Positions 24,401 through 39,400 of a stretch of DNA of 64,000 bases are shown here, piece by piece; the stretch's first letter is position 1, and each line of letters starts with the position of its first letter. The stretch is taken from positions 66,033,934 through 66,097,933 of the forward strand of contig NC_066313.1 in the NCBI RefSeq assembly GCF_022539315.1. The letters are read 5' to 3'. A model generated the notes under the pieces. It was not told where the DNA came from. It saw only the letters and a program-made list of their open reading frames with translations, and did no database searches. Both the position numbers and the translations under genes were made by a program. This DNA is from Serinus canaria (lineage: Eukaryota > Chordata > Aves > Passeriformes > Fringillidae).

Positions 24401-27400
24401 CACACCTCACACAAGAAAGGGGCGTTGTCTGGGATAAAGCAACCTTAACAAGGGGATTGGTCTATGAAGGGGTGAGAAAAAACACCCCCAGCTCAGAGCT
24501 TTTGGGTTTGGTGGTTGTTTTTTGGTTTTGCAATTGATGTTAGCTACTTGTTGTGTCAGGATGGTAAAAACCATCAGAACATGTTACTGACCAATCAATC
24601 ATTCTGGTACCAGCCTTGCACCTTCAAATTCAGCTAAATTAGGACTATTTCCTTCTTGGTTCCAACTACCCTGAATTACACTACGTATCTTGAAAAACAA
24701 CGTTTTCCTCAATAGGATGCGGAATCAAGTTTCCTGCAAGTTAGTTAATTTAAGGTTTGCAGACTATCAGGAGGCAGCAATTCTTATGGGTCATATACCC
24801 CAGGCTGAATATAGATCACTGTCACAGTCTCCTTCACATTTTTCATCTGACTTCAAATAACAGAGAATGAAGAATACACATATAAAATCATAACACAGTA
24901 TCCATTTTCAGCTTGCAATTTAACTAAGGTTTGGCTACAAAACAGGAATGTTCCAGTGCCTCAATGAAAATATGTTGGTGTTTCTAGCTGAGAACAGATC
25001 ACCACTAAGAAAGCACTGTTGGTATCCTTGGGTTGCAACTACCTGAAATTTCAGGCTGACAAAGATGATGAAACAGCATTTAGAGCTCAACTGTGCCCTT
25101 CTTGCCATCAAAACATGATTTGGTATACTGGGCTGTCTCTGACTGATACATGTCTAATCTGCATTCCTGGCTTCAGAAACATGGAGCACAGCACAATTAC
25201 TACCTTGCTGTATTGCTCACAATACTGCTGTAGATACACAAATAATTATCCTGATTTGTTATGTGATTTATTATCATACAGAAGAAAGAAGACTGATTAG
25301 GTGATTTACCATGAAAGTTTAACTTTTAGTTTTGCTCTAGTTTAACTTTTCAGCTGGCTCTACTGACACTATGTACAGGACAAAGATGGAATTAAACACT
25401 ACATAACATCTCAGACCTCCAGAGGACTGACTTCTGTCAAGTACTTTGACTGTTCCTTAACAACACAGAGTTACCATGTATGAACAAGTCACCCCAATTT
25501 CCACTGTAATAACTGAAAAGAAAAACAGAACTTCTGTTCAGCAATTAATCTCATATCAAACCAGATTCTCTCAACTTGGGGACAGCAAAACAACACATAT
25601 GACAATCAACTTGGGCAGAGGTATAGTGAAGTCGCTTGAGATATAAATCTATCTTAGTAGAAAATGGGAGTTCTAATTAAGATAATGAATCTTAATTAGA
25701 ATTCTCAGGCAATCTTCCTTCCAAGAGAAGGGAGAAAGTCTAAAAGAAGCTTCTTGGGGAAAAAAAAACAAAAAAAGAGAGCCGGTGAGGGGTAAATGTT
25801 GCATTGAAACTAGAAGAACATTTCTGTATTTTTTTTTAATTTGAGGCATGGCTCCAGGGAAAAAATCTTGTTAGCAGTAGAAGCAGATGCTGGATGCATT
25901 TAGAGACTGGGGAACCATACAACAAAGTTACTGTCTCTGGATTATCCTGAAGTCCAGAAAAAAAAAGTTAGGATGAACTGCATAGGTAAGAAGTTATCAG
26001 AAACCTGATCCTTTTTGTAACCATGTATTTCTTAACCACCTTCCCAATTTCAGTAGGACAGGAAAGACAACCTTGTGCCAAAAAACCAACCAACCAAAAA
26101 AAAAAAAAACCCCCCCACAAAAAAAAAAAAAAAAAAAAAAAATCAGCACCTCATTTAATATCCCTTCCTTGCATCGAAGAGGAAGTGCAAGGTATCTCCC
26201 TCATCTAGGTGTTTTCCTTATACCACTGCTGTCCATTTCAGCTTACTTGCTTTATTGTGCCTACTTTAGTCCTTCAGGGTGGAATGATAAGGTGAAATAG
26301 GGATATCAAAAGCTACAGAAAGGATACCTTTAAAAAACATAATCATGCCATTCTCTAAGGAAGAAAAATATACTATAGAAACTGGCTATAGATTTTATAC
26401 TGATTGAAGATGCTCATGACAATATAAAAGAAATAGAACTTATAATAGTGCAAAATTTTGTCTGTGGCTTTAACAATAGCTGTGGTATGTCTGTGTGACA
26501 TGCCAAGGCAAAGGCAGTTTCTGTAGAGCTTCTATCAGTTTTATGAATTTGTGTACCAAAAGAAAACTAAATGAACTTGTTTCTTTTTATCCAATAGATT
26601 AACTTCATTCCATTCATCACGTTAAAGTGATCTACAAATATCTTTAAGTGTGCAGCACTATTATATGATAAAGTATACATTAAACAATAAAAAAGTCCCA
26701 CCCAAACATAACTATCTGTTTTGGGGTTTTTTTCTGTTCTCCAAACCTTGTTTGGCTGAGGCTCTGCTTTTGGTTTAATAAGCTGGGTTCCAGGAGGTAT
26801 CATTCCTTTTGGAGGATCTTTTACTTTCACTTCTAGTCCAGCATCTATAAGCAAACAAAGACTATGTTTAAAAAAACATCAGGGGATATATCAGTTAAAT
26901 AGTAACTACAGTTTATCTGTGCTACAATTTAGAGTAAACAAAATAACCACTTATCTGTCTGCCAAAACCAACACTTGCACTATAAAGCAACTGCAAGGTA
27001 TTAATTTTTGAACATTTCTATTTTCATATGTGGAAATTTACAGAGACGCGGTTTCATGCTGCTGTTAGATATCTGCCACAGTGTAGGTACAAAGCACTAC
27101 CAGGTAATTCTGTATCCTACTAGTGTCTGTAGAGTTATGTTTCAAGGTATGGTCAATACAGAGTCTAATGTTTGAGAGGTGCAGGTGAAAGCATCTGGAG
27201 AGGCAGTAGCTTATGCAAGGCTGTACTGCTACAGAAGCTAATTGCTACCACGTGAGAAAGATATAAGAGCCTGAAAAGCCACATTATCCAACCAGAAAAG
27301 GCCTATAATGTAAACAATTGACATACATAATAACCAATGCTGTTATAAAACATGAAGGCACTGGAAAGTGACATTCTTGTTTGTGAAGAAAAATACATGT

Positions 27401-30400
27401 AAATACATGTGAAGAAAGACACAAAAATTTAATAGATGAATATAACTCTGAGCAATAACCTTCAAAGAAATTGCCTCAGCAATCACTGTTAAAAACAAAG
27501 AACAACATCTTGAAAAGCATCATCCAGACATAGCAATGAAACTGCTGGTTTCACTAACATCCTTTTAAACAAGCATGGCAGTAACAGAAGCAATCTACAA
27601 GCATCAAGAAAATAAAAGGTTTGAAACAAAGAGAAACTGTCACCAGTACTTAAGCAGTCAAAGGTTGACAGAATTATGGGCCAAGTATAGGTACATCACA
27701 GCTTCAGAGGGCACAGTCTAATATAATGATTGAGTCAGAAAATTCCATTGCAGGAAAATGGCACAGCTAAGTATTAAGAGTATACTCATACCTCTTTCAT
27801 AATGAAGGTTAGGAGTTATATTTATAATTTCTACAAGTCTACCCTACACAATGCTTGAGGATGTTAGAACCTGTGTAAAAGTTTAAGAGCAGTTGATTGA
27901 AACTACAGTGTAAAGTCTGCTCCAGAGATGACACACTGGAAAAAATACAACTGAGTGTATCGCAGGCTCCTATGAAGGCAAATGTTCTTCTGTTTGAGGA
28001 ATAGAGATAACCATTAATAATCATGCCTTAAAAATCTTATCTGCTGTAGTTAACACATAAAACCAAATCATTCCATTTCCATGTGAATGATGTGTACTTG
28101 CATTTATGAGTATCACTATGTATTTACTAAAGGTGCTGGTCAGTATTGGGATAGAGGAACTGCGGGTGCTTGTGAACTCACCCAAGCCCTCTTATCACAT
28201 GTGGGTCCAGCTACAACACTTTCAGTGTTTCTACTACCATCTTCACCATATCACCAGTGAGGCTGACATGAGAGCTTTCAGGATAGGCTATTTTGGAAGG
28301 ACACTCCTTCCACCACATGCTATAGTATCTCATAGTGCAGTCCCTAAAACTAGCAAGATAACCAAAAGATTTCCACAAAGGAACGAACCAAAAACATTCA
28401 AAAATTAGTACAAATAATTAAGAGTTTAGGCAGAGTTTCAGTTAAGACCACATCTCTTCAATTTTCCATAACAAAGGACATTATCTATTTTAGCATCATC
28501 AGGAACAATTTCACCTTCCTTAGGCTCTTCAGTGTTGGGCTGGTTTTTTTTTTCCCTTTAACTATACTTCTCTGTCACTCTCAGCTGAAACAAGACATTC
28601 ATCTTTCAACATTGAGAGTTGAGAATAAGAGAGTCCATTAATCTGGTAATCTAACCACATTATAAATACATGATTTGCAACATGTATTCCTATTTCAGCG
28701 TGTGGGGTTTTTTCTTCTGACAAAAGAGTGATTTAACTAGAAGGCTTCTGAAAGAAAACTTGGCTACTAGTTTTGCTATGAACTGTAATATTAAATCTTA
28801 TGAACATCAAAACAAATGTCTTAGTATACAAAGTGGAAATAATATAAAATTATGCTTAAATATAGTGAAAATTAAGTACCTATTTCAATGCCATCTATAG
28901 TAACATGAATGGTATAGAGACCAACAGCTCCAGGAGTCCAGTTTGCACAGTATGTACCATCATTATTGACTCTGATCAACATGTTTTCACTGGGTCTAGG
29001 CATAAACAAAACAATTAAAATCAATCAATCAAATATAATGATTAGTATAATGCTTATTTTGGAAACTACTCTTTTTTATCATCTAAATACAATTTTTCCC
29101 TTTCCAATGTACTAACCTCTTATTATTCACTATGAAAATGTAATCCTCTATTCCACGTTTATTTATAGCAAATGATAAAAACACATTCCAAGAGTAGCTA
29201 ATACAAATTAGCTACACATTAGAACAATTAAGAAAAAAAGATTTGAAATAAAATTGCTACATGTAAGAAAACATAATACTTGACTTCTGTTTTTTTACCT
29301 TTAGACATGATTATCTGGCACTCACACTTGGGAGTCTATGTGCAAGCAGAAGTGTCAGGACATGTTAATTTAAGCTCCCATCCAAAAGAAATTTTTTAAT
29401 GCTTACCTCTTTGGTGTTGGTGAAGCAAAACGTAGTTCTTCAAAGGAATAATTTTCATATGCCTATACACAGATTAAATTCAAACACAAAACTAACAGTT
29501 ACACCACTGTCTTGGACACAAGAAAGCAGAGCATTTTCTTAAAGAACACATCAATCTAACTTTACACACCCCAGAAGCATTGATCAGGGAATCAGAAACG
29601 AATTTCAAAACACAGAAATAGATATGCACACAGGAAAGAGTATCTTCACTGTCTCATTAAACAGCCATTATTTAGATAAGAAAGATTGCTACTGCTAACA
29701 AAAACCTTGTTAAATCTTTGAGTCTCTTCAAATCTGACTTGCATAAAACCCTTTTGAATCCAGGCAGTGCACTGAAGTCCATGTGAAGATAAGAAAGCAA
29801 ATAAGTTGTAGGTAAAATCTGCAAACCAGCCCAGGGGCTTTATCAATGAAATTTCACATCCTTTTTCTTTCAACTCCAAGTGAAGCTGAAATTCCCTCAA
29901 CATTCATGAGGTGATACTTCCATTGACTTCCACTACAGAAAAGACCTGGTTCACTTCCACAGTATCTTGTGAAATCTTTGCTCTGAAAAGCCCCCTAAGA
30001 AAACAGAGCTAGTCCTAGAAGTGCACAAAGTCCTTCAGCAAGAATCCCTCTGGGCTGCAATAGTTGCTGAGTTACCAGATTCCCCTGTTAAATCAAAACC
30101 AGCAAAAGGCAGGATAAGAACCTTTGAACATATAATGCAGATCAGCCATTTTGGGTCCCTGTATAAAGACACAGTTTTGGGTATAAGCCTCCCAAACTTA
30201 TCATAATTTATTTTATACATATATATAAATTTATAAAGGGAGTTTTATAATCATATTTAGGTGTTTGTTTCAAGTACTGATACAATGTGCAAGCTGATGC
30301 AAAATGAAATGTCTGCATTTTACACTGAAATGAGTGTGCTTAATAATGCAGGCAGGGAAATAGAACAAAATATTTATAATGCCTTGAATTCATAAGTTTT

Positions 30401-33400
30401 GGATGGAAAGGACTTAACTTGAAAGGAACCTTGGGAAGATTCTCTGGAAAAGAACTAAATATGGAAATCAAGCACATTTCAACAAAAGAGATGCTTTTTA
30501 AATTGAACCTTAGTGTCTTTTTACTTCTACCTTTATGAAGGTTTATGCTGTTATTACCTTCCAGGAGGATTTTAAATTAACTTTCCATTTTCCTTTTCCC
30601 TTAGCCTTTTTTCAATTAAAGAATGATTACACATTAACTAGCTGATATTAAGCATTCCTCATTCCATCAAATCTACAGAGAGTTTTTGAACACCCTATAC
30701 TTTCACCACTGTAATTTACCACAAAGCATCTTATGCATTACAAGATAGACAATTCTAAGAGTTTTGTGAGCAGATTTGACACCTATCACTGGAAAAGAAA
30801 CAGCAGATACCTGTGGACAGTGGCTATCAGAAATATCATCTAAGCCCAAATTTGGGATAAATCATTTATTTCTGCCTCCCTTCAAGTCACTTTTAAAAGA
30901 AGCATCAAACCAAGAGGTGATGTTTGCACTAGCCCAAATAAAAATGCCAAAATCACACCTTGATATGCACATGATCTAGCAAGTTCTTAAGCCATTTGTT
31001 GCACACTACACTGATTTAATAGTTATTTCACTGATCTATTAAAACTATTCAGTAACCAACTGCACTATTTACACACAGGTACTATCCTTTGCCTCTAAAA
31101 GGTGCTAGTTTGCTGGTTCTGCCCCCCCAACAAATCCATTCTATGGATTATGCTAAGTATTATCCTTCTCTACGCTGCTGGCTAATCCTGTCTCATTAAG
31201 CTGTGCAACTCTTAGTTGTACACAACATGTCACATCTCTTAACTGGGTCAGTATGGCACACATATGTAAATTTACTGCATGTTCTACAATATACTCAATC
31301 AAATCAACACTAGCTGCTCAGTCTTCACTTCTTTAAAAACTGTCCCTGGCTAAGTCTGAGCTGATCCATTAAACAGTGGTTAATTTCATTAGATGCTGCT
31401 TAATACATATGCATTGATATATAAATCATTTGTATGCCATTTTTTACTACACTAATATCTTATTTTTTCCTGTTTTTCTATTTCCCCTGCTCTAGTTTAA
31501 AGTAAGGATTCACTGCAACACTCCAGCTCCATATAAATAAAAATACTGGTTTAACTTTCTCTTCACCATTTTAATATCTGTTTTTATTTCTCCTGCATAA
31601 TTCCAATTAATTTGTTAATCTGTTTAATGAAAATCAAAGACAATTTTCCTTTTATGCTAATCCATTCTAACTGCTTTAGAGTTTAAGCAATTGGCCTTTT
31701 TGATGTATTTACTTTATTGCTGAACTAATATTAATCAAAGTCATTTGCGCTGAATATATTTTCAGATTAGGACCAAAGTAAACACACATTTTTCCTTCTC
31801 TGCTGCATACCTTTACACACTTTGAATGCTGAATTCTATAGTTACATTGCCAAAATTGCATTAACTTACCTTCATCATTGTAATAGCAATATACCGAGCT
31901 TCTTTTACTATCATTGGCTCATAGGAGGAATCAAGCTTTGGTGAAGGAAGTCCTCCAAAGGTCATATCATTGCTAGGGGAAACAGCTGTTGCAGGACTGC
32001 CTGGAATCCTCTGCACTTTTTTAACTTGCTCTTGTTGCAAAGATGTTTTTTTCTGAGAAACAGGAATAGCTTTGACTTCCACCTGTAATAAGACGTGGAA
32101 GAGGGAATATGATTTAGTGAGAAAACACACACACATTCTTCTAAATTTGATGCAGTGCAGTGACAAAGCACTTAGAGCCCTCCCTGTAAATCCAGCTGTG
32201 TCAATTCCCAATGCATCTACATTTAACCTGCAAAGCCAAACACAGCACCTTGAGAAGCCCTTGGGAAGCTCACAGCATCTTGGGAAGATGCCAATGGGCA
32301 TGGGAGAAGCATCCAACTGACTCAACCATCAGCACAGGCTGGTATCACTTCTGCCAGTCCCAGAGCACTCCCTGGCTGGCAGCACACAGTCTGGTATGCC
32401 TAGGGAAGCTTTCCCAGAACAGAAAAGTGCAACAAAGGACAAACAAAGTCTTCCAAGAGAGTGCAAAGAATTACAGAGTGGATCATCATGGCCACGAGAT
32501 CTGGATCAGCAATGGCCAGACTGAATCCTGGCTGGCCCTGCCACCTTACAGCCAGCACTGCACACTTATATTGTGCTCTTCAACACATGTTTTAACTGAC
32601 TTTTCTCCCCAGAGGTAGCATGGGTCTCCACTAGTGCAGGCAACAGCTAGCAGTACACAATTTTCTGAGAAAGACAGACAGACTACCTGGAAATTAAGTT
32701 TATATGTTATTCATCTGAACTCTGCAATATTAAATACTGCTGTTTTCACACACAGTTTTATCAAAATTTGATTTAATTTACCAAAAGTTACATCACTGCA
32801 TTGCACACTGAATGAGTCTAGAATAATAATTAAATTGAATTAAGGTTTTTATCACTTCAATACAACTGTGAACAGTAATTAAATAATAAAACCAGTAATA
32901 ATTTTAATAATATTTTTACATATCCTTTTCCTGATTGATGGGATAAAATCACTACTGAGAGTCTTTCGCTTGTTCTGTCACTAATTTAAGTCAGTAATCA
33001 GACAAGTTTCACTCAAGCAGTGTTTGTGACTAAGTTGATTCTTGTGTGACTGATGTAGAACTGCTACACATTATTAGGTTTACAGCTCACTGTAAAAAAA
33101 CTTTCAATTATTACATCATATACAAAGAACAGATTTGAGAGCTTTTCTCACAGGAGTCGTGCCTTTGTAAAAAGTATTTCATCTACACTTGGGCTTGAAC
33201 AAAACCAACTACTGTACAGTGGGCTTTAAAACACAGAAGTAACCTAATTTATTAGAACAACATCAAAACCATTTTGTGTTTGTTTTGTTTGCATTGCTTT
33301 ACTACTTCAAATCAAGCAGCCCACTTTTATACATTCCACATAGGTTTTACCCCAAAATGCACAAAATTCTCCTAACTCTACCTGAGGCTTTCAAGAACAC

Positions 33401-36400
33401 CTCCTTTCCAGTACTGACAAACAGTGGTTAACTGAAGAGGCTGAAAGTAAACACAGGAACACCAGTCCCTGCCAGTTATCCTTATTAACTGCAAGGACTA
33501 CAGGAACATCCAAGTATTAGAAACAGAAAAGGCAAGAGTATTGTTCTAGTCTAAAATAAAGTAACTAAAAGGTAGTCCATCACTGTGCTTCTGATTCTTT
33601 TTCCCATCACAAAGTCTATGGTTTGTAACACTCTTCCTTGGCTTACAAATTAAAAAATGGATTATTGTCACTTTAATACATCACCACCATCCAACCTCAC
33701 TCATGACTGATTATTCATGCAACTACACATGTGTAGTTCATTACAGGAATGTTATGAATTTCATGAAATGGCGGTGGCATAATACAGAATTTGGCAGGTT
33801 TGAGGATTTAGAGGTAGGAAAGTCAGATTACAATGAATTTATGAATGCCACTTTCTGTCCTATACAAGAGTATTCTGTGGAATACCTACAATAAAAACTA
33901 AAAGACAACAAGATGAAGCAGAACAGCCAAGATTACAATAATTACCTTCATATTAGGAACATGAACAACTTCCCCATACTGGTCTTTTGTTTGTACTGTA
34001 ATAACAGTTGGCCAACCACACCGGATGTCATCCTTATTCAAAATCAATGATGTTTTTTGAGGATCAGCATATGAATCTGGCTGCAGCCACCTACAGCAAA
34101 GAAAACCACCCAACATGAAAATCTCTTTCAGCCTCTAAAAGACAGATACTTACTCTGTACAAATGTGACACAGAACTAAGAAAAGACACAGAACATCTGA
34201 ATGCCTACATGCTTTTAACTAATGTATTAATGGAAACAATATAGCCAAACAGTTTTATTCAACTAATATTTAAAATAAGTATGACAGTTCTATAGCCTGT
34301 TAAAAGGACAAGCAACAGTGCAGTTTTACCTTGCAAGTCGTCCACCACTTGATCCTGGTACACAAGCAATGAAATCTTCCAGAAACGACTGCTCGTTGCT
34401 TTGTACCTGCAGGGGAAGACTTCCTTCGAGAGCTTCCAAAATGGTTGGGGAGTGAGACAGTGCCAAGCCTTTCCCAAGAATGCCTGAGTGAGCTTTGCAC
34501 ACCTTTTTGGTTTTTTTTGGCAGAGGTTGGGGGTGAAAAGAGAGACATAGAACAGCTTTTCAGTAACATGTTCACGTTTTCCCATAATGTGACACAACTG
34601 GTAAAAACATTTTGAGCATTTAAAACCATTCAACAAGAATAAACTTTACCCTGATAAAAGCTTTTAAAAAAGCCATCGTAGTCTATTGAACAATAATTTA
34701 TGCCAAAAGAGGTTAAATGACCTTGAGTTGAGGGAGATTCAGCATTAACTCCCATTGTGCTCAACAAAAGGCCATCAGCAAACCAGAACAACTGCAATTG
34801 TACTATTTGAGACTTGATTAACATCACTGCTCAGCTGAAAAAGTTATTTTGTTTCTCTGCTTACAAAGATATATAAAAGACTGAATTTGGTAACATTTAA
34901 AACTTGCCAAACACTGCAACTTCAGCCAAACATATTTTGAAATACTCTGTCATCTAATGTTCTATGTGACACTGCATGCATTTTTTTCCAAGCAGATTCA
35001 TTATAAAAAATTATTTCATTTAAATCCTAAAATTCTGTATGATTTTCTTAAGCTGTCAAATAATAAGCTGGATTCCATTCTACTATAAAAGCCTTAGAAA
35101 TTATTTTCTTCTGTAGCAGACAGTTTCAATGCAATTATGCACTGAAACAATGCTTAAGTACCATGCAATGGATAAAAAGCTGCAGCATACCTGTAAGGCA
35201 GCCTCTTCAAGTATCTCAAGATCCTCTTCAAACTCACTACCTGCTGGAAAAATAAACCAGTTATATTATCTACATATTGCAGAATATGAGATTCAATTCT
35301 GTTTTGTGAAGCTTTTTATATTACAGATTTCAAGTCTGCATAATGATGCATCATACTGTTCAATCAGCAGCCGAAATATTAATACTTATAAATAACATAG
35401 TAAACATGCAGTACTGTGTAGTTCAGTGCACACACAAATGAACAATGTAAGTTACATAGAACAAAAATTTTTATCTCCAAGGCACTATGTATGGCAAGTA
35501 TTTGGATGTGACTAGATACTTTCAGAAAGATTTTGAGAGGTCAAGGTGGTTTATGGGAAGCAGTACCTCTAAGTATGCAACAGCTGCTCCCTTTTAAGAG
35601 CTTAGCTTTGTAAAATTATTTGAAAACCCGACAAACTCTGCACAATTTCATAAATTATGATTCTTCCTAAAACACATACTATTACACAGTGATTCTTTCT
35701 CACAAATCCAACTCCAAAGCCTGATTCCAGGATGACCAGAATTGCCAAACACAGTTTTTTAACAGAGGCGTGAAACAGATAAGGTTACCATATTTCTACT
35801 CTCTTTTAAAAACATGTCAGGCAATTCTACTAGTCAGAAGAGAGAGAAATAAGAAAACCAAGTTCCAAGGCAAATTTTAAAATTCAAATAAATACAGACA
35901 TCTAAAAACTGCTCTCAGAAATAAACTACTGCCAGATTTGACACAATTAAGAATGTAGTAATACAAAATACATAAACCAATTTCACACTGCTGTTGAAGT
36001 CAGATCTTGGTCATAGTCCAGATCTCTCTCTTGGGAAGAAGTATCTTAAATTCATGTCTTGAAGTGGCAAGAAGGAAAAAGAACCATTTGAACAGGCTAA
36101 CTTGAACACTATTTGGGTGTAACTCTCAAAGATACTTTTCCTAATATGTGAAGAAATCACTTTCTGGTCCATCTTCCTTCAGAGCAAAACAGGCTTAACC
36201 TTGTTAGGTCCTTCAAAACACTTTGATTCCTAATATTTCTAGAGGAATAGTCCCACAAATATTTGACTCTGCACACTGAATATACCCAATACAACAATTA
36301 CTGAAAAGTAAAACTGTAGAAATTATAATTAAGTATGAAAAGTCTACTAAAAAGGGCCTTTACTGTGTGTATTCATTACAAGAAATTCTATTATATGATT

Positions 36401-39400
36401 ATTGATTCTATTATTCTATGTAGGTTTCTCTTAAGGGACACCCTTACACAAGTAAGATAACAGTGCTCTGCAGATTAGGAATGACAGTATTAAAGAAGCA
36501 TTTCACTTGCAGCAAAAAGGTAGAAGATACATAACCTAGGATGCAGAAAAAGGAAAAAAAAGTCTGATGCTAAGGAATTTAAATGTTGCTCTAGAAAACC
36601 ACAGCTTTACCACTTTTTCTGCCACAGTGTTTTTCTGAGACACCAGGCAAAACACCAAAGCAAAATTACACACAGCTGAAAACCATTTTAAAAGGCTGCA
36701 CAGTAGTTTCCATTTGTAAATACCACCACTGTTGACTATAATTCCCCAGTTTTGTTTACTCAGAGGGTCTAGTGGTCTTGGAGAGAAACAATACACTTAT
36801 ATTATACAGCACAAGCACTGTAATCTTACCAGACTTGGTTGAAGATCTTGAGCTGATGTTAGATAAACAGTCAGACAAATGCCATTAGATCAGTCATCAA
36901 GAAACCCCTTAGAGGCAATGCACCTATCCCTCCTCTCTTGCAGATCATAAACAACCACTTTTGTATGCAGCTGTGACTGCATAGGTAACCTCACTGAGTA
37001 TTTTATTTCAAATTTCTATTGGATTGCATAAAGTCAATCTATGTGTCACCCTTTTTATTTCAGGCATTTAAAGAGAACAAATATAAAAAGCTCCCAAGAG
37101 AGAAGGACAAAGTATTGCAAAACATGGGAGATTAAGTTACAAGGATTTCAATCTTTTGGTTGTTGTTGCGCAGAAAAACAGCAAAACTAAGAGAAGTCAA
37201 CAAAACTAAGGAGCTTGAGGAATAAGAGAGCAGGGCACTATTTAACCTGAAGAATTGCCTGTACTTTGGAGAGTGAAATACAGATCTACTAGTGCAATTG
37301 AGGTGCCTCCTCACAACATAAAGGAAGAAAACAATCCAAATACACAAGCAAAGTACTGGATTAAAAACACAAAGAAGGTTTTGTGATTAGAAGGCCACAG
37401 TGATCAGTGCTCTCCTGCTCATCAATCCACCCTTCCAGTGTAACAGTACCTGAGCTTTGATTTGTGCCCCTAAAATGATCATGATCCTATTATAAATTAT
37501 GAGCCTGTTTTTCCTATATGCTGGTGCTATTTAAGAGAAATTATATTACTGATAATACAGAATTAGAATTTCTAATGAATCATTAGAAGTTCTAATTCCA
37601 TCTCCATATCCATTTATTTCCACAAACTCATTTTTCCTTACATTTTAAATTGCAGTTGGGTTACTATAAACCTCTATTTGCAGCATCTGCTATAAAAGTA
37701 TGTGATTTCTTTTCTAATTGTAAAAAAGAAAGCTGCAGTGGAAATATTATTAGCTATAAGGTCTACCAACGAAATGGTTACTTTCAACTTTAAAAAAGTA
37801 ATTTTAAGTTTTGCAGTTCAATGCTGCAGTTATTTTTTTCATACAGAGAGGTGTGAAGTGTGGGGAAAAAAAAAACCAGTGAAAGAGAAATACAAAGATG
37901 ATACCTGCACATTTAAGAAGTACCACGAGGAAACTGTGGGACACAGTTCATACAGTCATACACTACCTGTGGATGGGGTGAGTTCATTCAAATTTAAATG
38001 ACCAGGTCTCCCTCCTCCCCATACACACACAAAGAGAAAAAGGTAAGCAAAAAATACTGCCAGCTTTATTGCTTGATTAATTCAGTTTGAAGACACAATT
38101 TTGTATTATTATCTCTAATTAAAAGCAACAATAAGATTTGAATTTACTATTAATTCAGAAAACATGGACACTGATAAAAAATGAAGTATGTTTTTACCAA
38201 TAGGAAGTGCTAAATCTTTCTTCATCAAAGCTGCTGCACATGATCCTCCCAAATTTGCCAGTTCTTTCTCCAGCTGAATAATACCCTTCAAATTAAAAAA
38301 AACCCACAAAATTAGTGTCTCAGGAAACAGGACAATAACTCCATTTTTCTGACAATATTTTATATTAAGAAATACTGTATGTACCAGTTTGAAGATTCTC
38401 AGCAATGTATTTCTTGTTATACAGCTACTGCCATGCTGTGACACAGGACAGTGTACCAAAATTTTTAGAATAAAAAGGTATGTTTGAAAACAATTACTTG
38501 TAACTATTCTTTAGATGATAGACTTAAGGGATTAGCTAGAAATGTTTTAGCACTGAGAGTTAAAAACATGCCAGCAGCTTTGTTTGTAAATGCTTTAAAG
38601 AAAAAGAATTACATGAATCTACATGGGTATTTTTGAATAGAAATAACTTTTGCTTAAGCAAACAGACACTAATTAGATCATCTGTAGAAATTATAAATCT
38701 GATTCTGCTGAAAGCCAGTACTACCATAGATAATAATCTTATGGAATGTGCTCTTATCTGATATGTGAAGAAATTCCAAAGAACCTGACATTCTGAAAAT
38801 CTGAAGACATGATTTAGCTTGAGCAAAATCCAGGAATAAGATGAGGTAAATCTTCTATAAATGCTGTAGTGTAAGCAAGATGCAGACCTTGCGAAATCCA
38901 CATGAAGGAACAGGACCAAAGACTCCCAGGACAATGGAAGACTTATTTTTCTGGATGTAGTATAAAACATATTAAGTGTTTTCAGTAGTCTTTTAAGCCA
39001 AAAGAAAGAATTGGGTCAAGGATGTGAAGAAATCTGATCGTCTCTTTGCAAAAAACAGTGGTGGAAATGACTCATGTCCTTAGAGGTAAAATGAGGAGAC
39101 TACTGGGTAAAATCTGAGGTAGCCTAAATGCAGACAACATTTCCAAGGAATCTGAGAGTTCTGGTCTAAATGAGCACTGGAAAATAATTAAAGTATGTAA
39201 TTCAATAGGCAGTGACAGTAAAAAACCCCACATCTTGGATCTTTGATGCAAGAGTAGGCCAGAATTTCAGGAAATCTTGTATCCCACTGACACACAAGAT
39301 AAAACCACACTATGTTTTTGCGGAGTGCCACAAACAACACGAAAACCCATTTCAACAGTATCCTGATTAAAGAATTCCAAATTAATAACGCCCTTAGCAA

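Larger units (their letters stand above)
22822..26746 (-). other. MYCBP2 intron e29-e30
   Basis: 3,925 nt with a weak GTTTGG donor. Holds a perfect 13-bp hairpin (25671-25701), an A/C homopolymer block (26096-26142) and a short cacacag repeat (24385-24406). No gene recognised. Confidence 0.8.

Noticed and set aside
26060..26142. Possible processed retrocopy with poly-A tail
   Set aside because: The A24 run has no recognisable coding body upstream and no target-site duplication.
31861..32325. 154-codon minus-strand open frame extending e26 upstream
   Set aside because: Only 31870-32082 is exon; the upstream part lies beyond a clear cttattacag acceptor, and the peptide there does not match the family. 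It is an open intron frame.
32211..32618. 135-codon plus-strand open frame
   Set aside because: Lies in the GC-richer intron block; sequence unrecognised and antisense to MYCBP2.
38560..38970. 136-codon minus-strand open frame
   Set aside because: Inside intron e21-e22, not in frame with either exon by splicing, no family resemblance.
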